From: Promerops cafer
Taxonomy: Eukaryota > Chordata > Aves > Passeriformes > Nectariniidae
Assembly (NCBI GenBank): GCA_013398275.1
Contig: VZSE01004866.1
Location: forward strand, 1,773,399-1,837,398
Direction of reading: 5' to 3'
Length of the DNA stretch: 64,000 nt
Both the position numbers and the translations under genes were made by a program. Of the stretch, positions 58,556-64,000 are shown in pieces (within the stretch, counting starts at the first letter, position 1; every line of letters starts with the position of its first letter). The notes under the pieces were generated by a model, which was given only the letters and a program-made list of their open reading frames with translations, ran no database searches and had not been told where the DNA came from.

Positions 58556-61500
58556 CTTACAGCTTATGATTAGGAATCCATATGCAAGGGAAGAAATGTG
58601 GTTTGGATTTCCTCAAGCAGTTGAAGGAATGGGATGTGGATCTCTTCCTTCCAGCATGGGAGCCTTGATCCCTGTTAATTACTGGTGTGTGCATGCTACA
58701 TCTTGTGTTCTGTTGATTCTTACTAGATCAAACCCTTTTTGAGGTGAATAGGCTGAGGAATTACTGTTTTACAGTTTTGGCATAAGCAAAATGTCCTGTG
58801 AAGGCTGAGACGGGTCTGACTGAGAATGGATACAGAAGCTCAGCTGTTTAGGGACTTGGATGTTAAGAATGAGAATTCTGTAGAATTTAGGAGCTGTACA
58901 CTCGAGTTCTACTTGTATCTGCACACATGCCATTTTATTTCTATACCTACAGTAGGCAAAGAGGAGTGAACTTTTTAATTGCAAAGAGATTCTTTTTTAG
59001 TAGAAAAATCATTCTTGTAAGGATGTGTTTTGGTAAAGCCCATGAAAGTGGAGTAATGAAATTTTCATCATTAATATGCTACTCAAGCAGAACTCATACC
59101 TGGAACTTTCCTGTTACAAAGAAACATATCTGTCACTCATTTCTGCAAGTTTTCATGCCAGACTCTTGTTGAAATCTGGCCCTTGGATTCACAGTGCTTC
59201 ACTACCATGTATAAATAAAAGCAGCAGAACATCCTGACTTTGTAGTATCAACATTACAGCATGGTACATACCAAAATCAAATCCCACGCATCTCTTAATG
59301 AACTTCTCCTATAACTCCTGTCAATGTATAACCAGGCATTCAGCTAAAGGATTTTTTTTTCCCCCTTAAATGTTTTATTTGACTTATTAGGAAGCAATAT
59401 TCAAGGCTATACCCAGAAACTCCACACTTGGGATAGAAGCTGTTTAAGCAAATAGAAGTCCCAGGATGATGTGCAATTTTGTTCGCGGCACTGCGGCCCA
59501 GTGCGTACAAGCCAGCCAGACGGCGGATCCCGCTGGGACCTGTGGGGTGACACTCCTGCCTGCTGCACAATTCCCATTTTGCTCTCTACTTTTGTCACTC
59601 CAATGCAGATGGACAACCTCTACATTTTGCAAGTGTGCAAATGGTTGCAGACCACTGGAGGTGACATTGTCAAATGTATTATTTCACTCTTGGTCTTAAT
59701 GTACATGCAAGAGTGTCTCTTTACATGTATGCTTTAAAGAGCTTAATCTAAGAGGCAGCTCATAACAACAGCTTTCATGGTCTCTTACTACTACTGTTTT
59801 GTAGTTTTACTAACCATGATCAGTGTAATGATCTGATAAGACAGTATTAGATTTTGTAATATAGGATCAGGACATATTTGCAGTAATGAATATTAATACC
59901 AAAAGATTGTGACCCAGCTTTTCAAAAGCAGCCAGCATCATTCACCATCACCTAAATTCTACTTGGTTTCCTCAGGAACTAAAATATCATTTCTCTCATA
60001 ACAACTTTTGCAAATTTTTGCCTCTGCCCTCCAAGCCTGGATGACTGACCTTTTCTCATGGAGCACTGAAGTGGAGAAAATTACTTCATGTCATCCAACT
60101 CATGAAGTTCTCAATAGCCCATGTAGGCAGAGTTTTTCAGAGCAGTATGTCTTAACGCAGGGAAAGGTGAATCAGGGGATGAGGTGAAGATGCTGACAGA
60201 GGGAAGAGAAGTTCTATACTAGTAGCAGGACTTCTATTGTCATCACAATAAATCCTACTGAGAGGAAATACAAACTCCATAATTGCAGATGTTTGCGTCT
60301 TAATCCCAAAACCTAAAGGGGGGGAATCTAGCTGGTACTTCACACATGTGGTGAAGTCTCAACAGTTGCTAAAAAACATGGGGTCTCAAAGTGTCAACAC
60401 TTCACAGCTTCCTTTCTGAGCAGAATGAATCACATGCTGGGTGGATTTACCTTGCAGTGAATTGATCGATGATGTACAGAGATAGGAGACATCCAAAGCA
60501 AGAGCAAACGTGAGCAAGGGCCTGAGGAGAGGAACAGAAGAGGCTAAGTGATATTTTTGCAAAGGAAAACAAAATAATAGTGCTTGAAAAGATTGACTCC
60601 GACTAGGATTGCAGTGCAATACAGGGCAGTGTGCTGTGGAGAGAGACAGGAAAATGCCCATGTGACTGCAGAACTACCTGAACTGCTGCTGCATTCCCAC
60701 TGTGTTGTAAGATGTGTGCAGACAGGTAATTGTGTAGAAAACCACATAGGTGTTTGGGACAATGGTGTATTGAGGGCTCTGCTTAGATCAATAGGGCTTT
60801 CATTCCATGCAGCACAAAAACATAGAAACCCATGTGTAAAGACAGATCTTTGTTCATCTCCTTTCCTAAACCAGAGGCAGATTTTCTATATTATTTTGTC
60901 ATGAGTAATATTCTGGGAAACAAAAGGACTAAGGTGCTACTCATAAAAAGCCCCTTCTGCTTTGCATATGTGGCTTAATTTCAATTTGGCACGCTGTAAA
61001 ATACAGATCATGGTAGAATACTGGAAATGCCACCTCAGATTTTACAGTAATTAATGGAAATCTGATTTCTAACTGTATGCAAACCCCTGAAACTACTGCT
61101 CATGCATTGGTGTTAGCAACAGTCTGTTTGTGTGCTATGGAAGAAGGTGGAGGATTTTTTTTGCATGATCGTAGAAAGGTAGAACCAGCTCAACACTCAG
61201 CTCCTCCACAGGTAATGGGGAAGTAAGCTGGAAAAAAAAATAGAGAGAAAGACAAAAAGAGAGAAATACACAGAGACATGAACAAAGATTAACACTGGTA
61301 ACTGAACAGTCTGATTTTAAAGTGGTGAGCCATTAGTAAAGTTAGGAACACCACTGCATGATCTGCAGTTTTTTAGACTAGGGTAGACAATATTGATTTA
61401 GCCTAAAGGACAGAAAAGGCAGAAGGTATGAAGTTCCTGAAAAGACAACCAGTCTGTTCCTCTCCAAATCTTGCCCTAAAAGTCTTAACATTTGTTACCT

Positions 61501-61813
61501 TTTATTTTTTTTTTTTTTTAATAAATCTTGACCTTGCTGCATTCCAGGGACTCTTAGTGATGGATTAAGGGCATTTTTAGCTGTGACCAATCTGTTATAG
61601 CTGAACTCCTGAGTCATCTGCAGTCTCCTGACTAGTGTGAATTGATGCTTGCCAAAAGTCTCTCTCTCTAACTTGTATTTGCTCCACACTAGGTTTGTTT
61701 CTTACACTTCAAGAAAGAGGATATTTTCTTTCCTACTAACACTTTATTTTTTCCCTAAACAGTTTCAGAATTTTTACTGACTAAAACTACAAGAAGAAAA
61801 ACTGATTGTTTTC

Positions 61814-61830
61814 CTCTCTCTCTCTCTCTC
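61814..61830. repeat. CT dinucleotide microsatellite
   Basis: About eight CT units in a pyrimidine-rich surrounding. Confidence 0.9.
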
Positions 61831-62650
61831 TATTTTCTTTTCTTTTTAACAGTTTTTACAACAGCGATTTTATTTTCAGCTCATTTAATCAGGTTTGCAT
61901 GTTGAAACACAAATTTAATCCACTTCCACCATTCTCCTAAGCAGAAGCACACTACAGTTTTGATGAGCTAAAAAAGTCCTATAAATTTGGAGAGGATTTA
62001 TGGATTTATGGTCATATAATCATTTGAAGAGAGAAATTGCATGCTGGGTTAGTTTCCTAATCCCAAGGTGTTTTTCTCCCACACAGATCCAGGTACTTTG
62101 TCACCTTGGGGGGAAACCAGTGGGTTTTCCCTGTGGGTCGTTGCTCTGATGTAGGTGCATTATTTCCCAGGAAACTGAAACTGGATTCCTGGCCAGTCAA
62201 TGTGTGTGTGTTTGTGGAAAAAAACACCCTTCAATATCTTCAATTTCCACTTATAAACACTGAAGACCATTCAATTTGCTTTACAAAACCAGGCTTCCAC
62301 AAATTTTAGTACAGTGCTGATGACCAGCCTTACTTTCAGCAAAGTTTAGGAAAGCAGCAGCCCTGGGATCAGGCTATTACTTGTGGAATGGCATGAAATA
62401 CATTGTACTCTGTGCCTTAATATAGGAGGAAAAAAAAGGGGTTAGTATTTATTAAAACTCAAATGCAACTGATTGTCCAGCCCTTACAAGGATGAAAATA
62501 TGTTTTTACATTTTTCTGTAAATAAGTGTTGCCAATGCAATTTCAAAACACTGCTACCACTCTAAAAAGAGAAATAAAAATTCCCTTTTTGTTGATGGAT
62601 GATTTACCCACATTTTAAAGAATTTGTGAATTAACAGGTAATGTGCTGCT

Positions 62651-62667
62651 TATGTATGTATGTATGT
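62651..62667. repeat. TATG tetranucleotide repeat
   Basis: Four tandem TATG units, likely polymorphic but short. Confidence 0.85.
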
Positions 62668-64000
62668 CTGTACTTGCTTGTACTAGATGATGGTTGCCAC
62701 ATAAATAAAAATCTCGATGGAATCAATGTGAAAATTTTCCATGTGTTTTATGTTAGCTAACAGCTGAAAAGATAACAAATCCATTAAAGAAGTCTTGCTC
62801 TTTACTTCCACTATTGTATTGGCTTTTGTCTCAGTGAAAAATTGCCAATTGGTGATGAAAATAATAAAAATTCTATTAGGACGTTCATGTGTTTTCCTGA
62901 TTTCATCGCGGTTTCCACCCAACCTTTCAGATCCAAGCCTCGAGGATGAAAAGTATCAGAAATGCTAGAAATGCTTGTCTTCCTCTCTATCACACGGTCT
63001 GCGGTGGTGCCGGGGTTCGTAGGGTACCGAGCCCCTTCCCTTTCCTGGAACGGTGTTGACATCTAGCGGCGAGCTCAGGTCCCTCTCAAGTACAACAGAA
63101 ATTTAAAAAAAAAGTTGGGGGCGGCAGAGGCCAGTAGGGGCGAATGTGTATCTGTTTGTTTCCACCAAATACTAGCAGGCAACCCTTCCAAGCCTAAGGA
63201 AAGCTTTCCCAGTCCTTTCTCATCCCAACCTGGCCACAACGACTCCCCCAGAACTGCAGCTCCCATGTGAAATGTCACACAGCATGCTCTATATTTGGGC
63301 TGGTAATATCACAGAAACTCATAACCTCTGCAGCTGAAACCATACACAGAGAGTTTAGGACAGTGCAGTCCCCTGGTTCACCATCAAGTGGTACAAACTC
63401 CTGATGATCAAACTGTCTTTGTGAGGAACAACTCCATCCCTACAAAAACAGGAGAAGAATGAAGTGGGGACTGTCAGCTCCCAGCTGAAACCAAACATTT
63501 CTCACTGAGGAGATTTCCAAATCTTCTATGGGAGCTCCAAGGGGAGGGAGGCAGGGAAAAGAGAAAAGGAAGGGGAAGCAGAGCAGCTAATTGTAGGAGA
63601 GATGTCTGCTTCACTTAGAGTTATTCTACTGACACTGCCAAGCACCTCTTCTGCCTCTGACAGCGCTGGGCAGTGACTCAAGTGTGATGCTGTGATAAGC
63701 AGAGATAGAGGGGCCATATCAGGGCCAGTGCCTTGCTCTAAAGCCCTTTGCTCTTTTACTGTGAGTAAAAGTTAGAAGCAGAACTCATGTGATTTATCTT
63801 TGCTGTTCCATCTGAACATCTGTCTGCCTCCTTTCTGTGTGGCACCGTGGAAATAATTTCCTTACCCCTCCCTGTGGATGTCCTTGCTGTAAAAGCAGAA
63901 GCAGTGCCTGGGATGAGGACGTGTGGGGAGCCCTGGCAGCAATGCAAGGCTGACCCACACCCTGGGATCCCAGGGTTGCTCTCTGGAGCCAGCCTTCCCA

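Larger units (their letters stand above)
58556..64000. other. Gene-free spacer to the end of the window
   Basis: AT-rich DNA with a CT microsatellite (61814-61830), a TATG repeat (62651-62666) and T runs near 59352 and 61507. A small patch at about 62990-63075 keeps several CpGs in an otherwise CpG-poor zone. No exon, RNA gene or further transposon is recognised, and the right edge is cut by the window. Confidence 0.5.

Noticed and set aside
1..64000. tRNA, rRNA, snRNA genes, CRISPR arrays or bacterial operons
   Set aside because: I found no cloverleaf with intact A and B boxes, no rRNA-like conserved core, and no regularly spaced direct repeats with unique spacers. The only tRNA-like sequence is the decayed SINE head.

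Overview
The window looks like bird nuclear DNA, and almost all of it is non-coding. The evidence is a set of CR1 LINE pieces in both orientations, several of which keep the diagnostic 3' end (fill-in text like CCATTCTATG next to CTTTAAGG). There is also a solo LTR of a common avian endogenous-retrovirus type, a decayed amniote tRNA-derived SINE, vertebrate-style CpG islands in AT-rich DNA, and no dense gene packing. Nothing looks prokaryotic: there are no operons, no rRNA, no CRISPR, and no convincing long reading frame. I recognise no intact protein-coding gene. The longest open frames lie in CpG-rich DNA or in a pentanucleotide repeat, where stop codons are rare by composition. The only protein-like homology I can read is a CR1 endonuclease fragment at about 44.99-45.23 kb.

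Layout. Positions 1-1260 are a CpG island with a well-formed core promoter reading right: two CCAAT boxes, a 34-bp A/T block, a short CGG repeat and a consensus splice donor at 948/949. Positions 2205-3300 hold a second, patchier island. Positions 3.4-16.6 kb are AT-rich spacer with microsatellites, a poly-T tract that may be the tail of a minus-strand retrocopy, and a poly-C tract holding an ambiguous base. Positions 16.59-18.57 kb are a third island; it carries a strict 8-bp C-run minisatellite, a set of competing hairpin arms, and a 254-bp perfect pentamer array. Positions 18.6-32.6 kb are spacer with three strong fold-back structures, the SINE, and a stretch at 29.6-30.1 kb that looks like conserved regulatory DNA.

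Positions 32.7-46.0 kb hold most of the transposon debris: CR1 ends, the solo LTR, and a CR1 with a second CR1 3' end nested inside it. Positions 47.5-51.8 kb form the second regulatory-looking block, with an AT-rich candidate enhancer followed by three CpG-rich patches and a possible minus-strand first exon. Positions 52-64 kb are spacer with an old, decayed CR1/L3-like reverse-transcriptase region.

Interpretation (inference): widely spaced CpG islands with no coding exons, low repeat load and AT-rich homeodomain-type motifs fit the regulatory neighbourhood, large first intron or gene desert of a developmental regulator. I could not identify the gene. No complete new biological system is evident. 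The best candidates for a second look are the clustered fold-backs near 20.0-20.2 kb, the 18-bp fold-back at 26.47-26.52 kb, the 8-bp-period G-quadruplex array at 16.70-16.77 kb and the promoter at 1-250.
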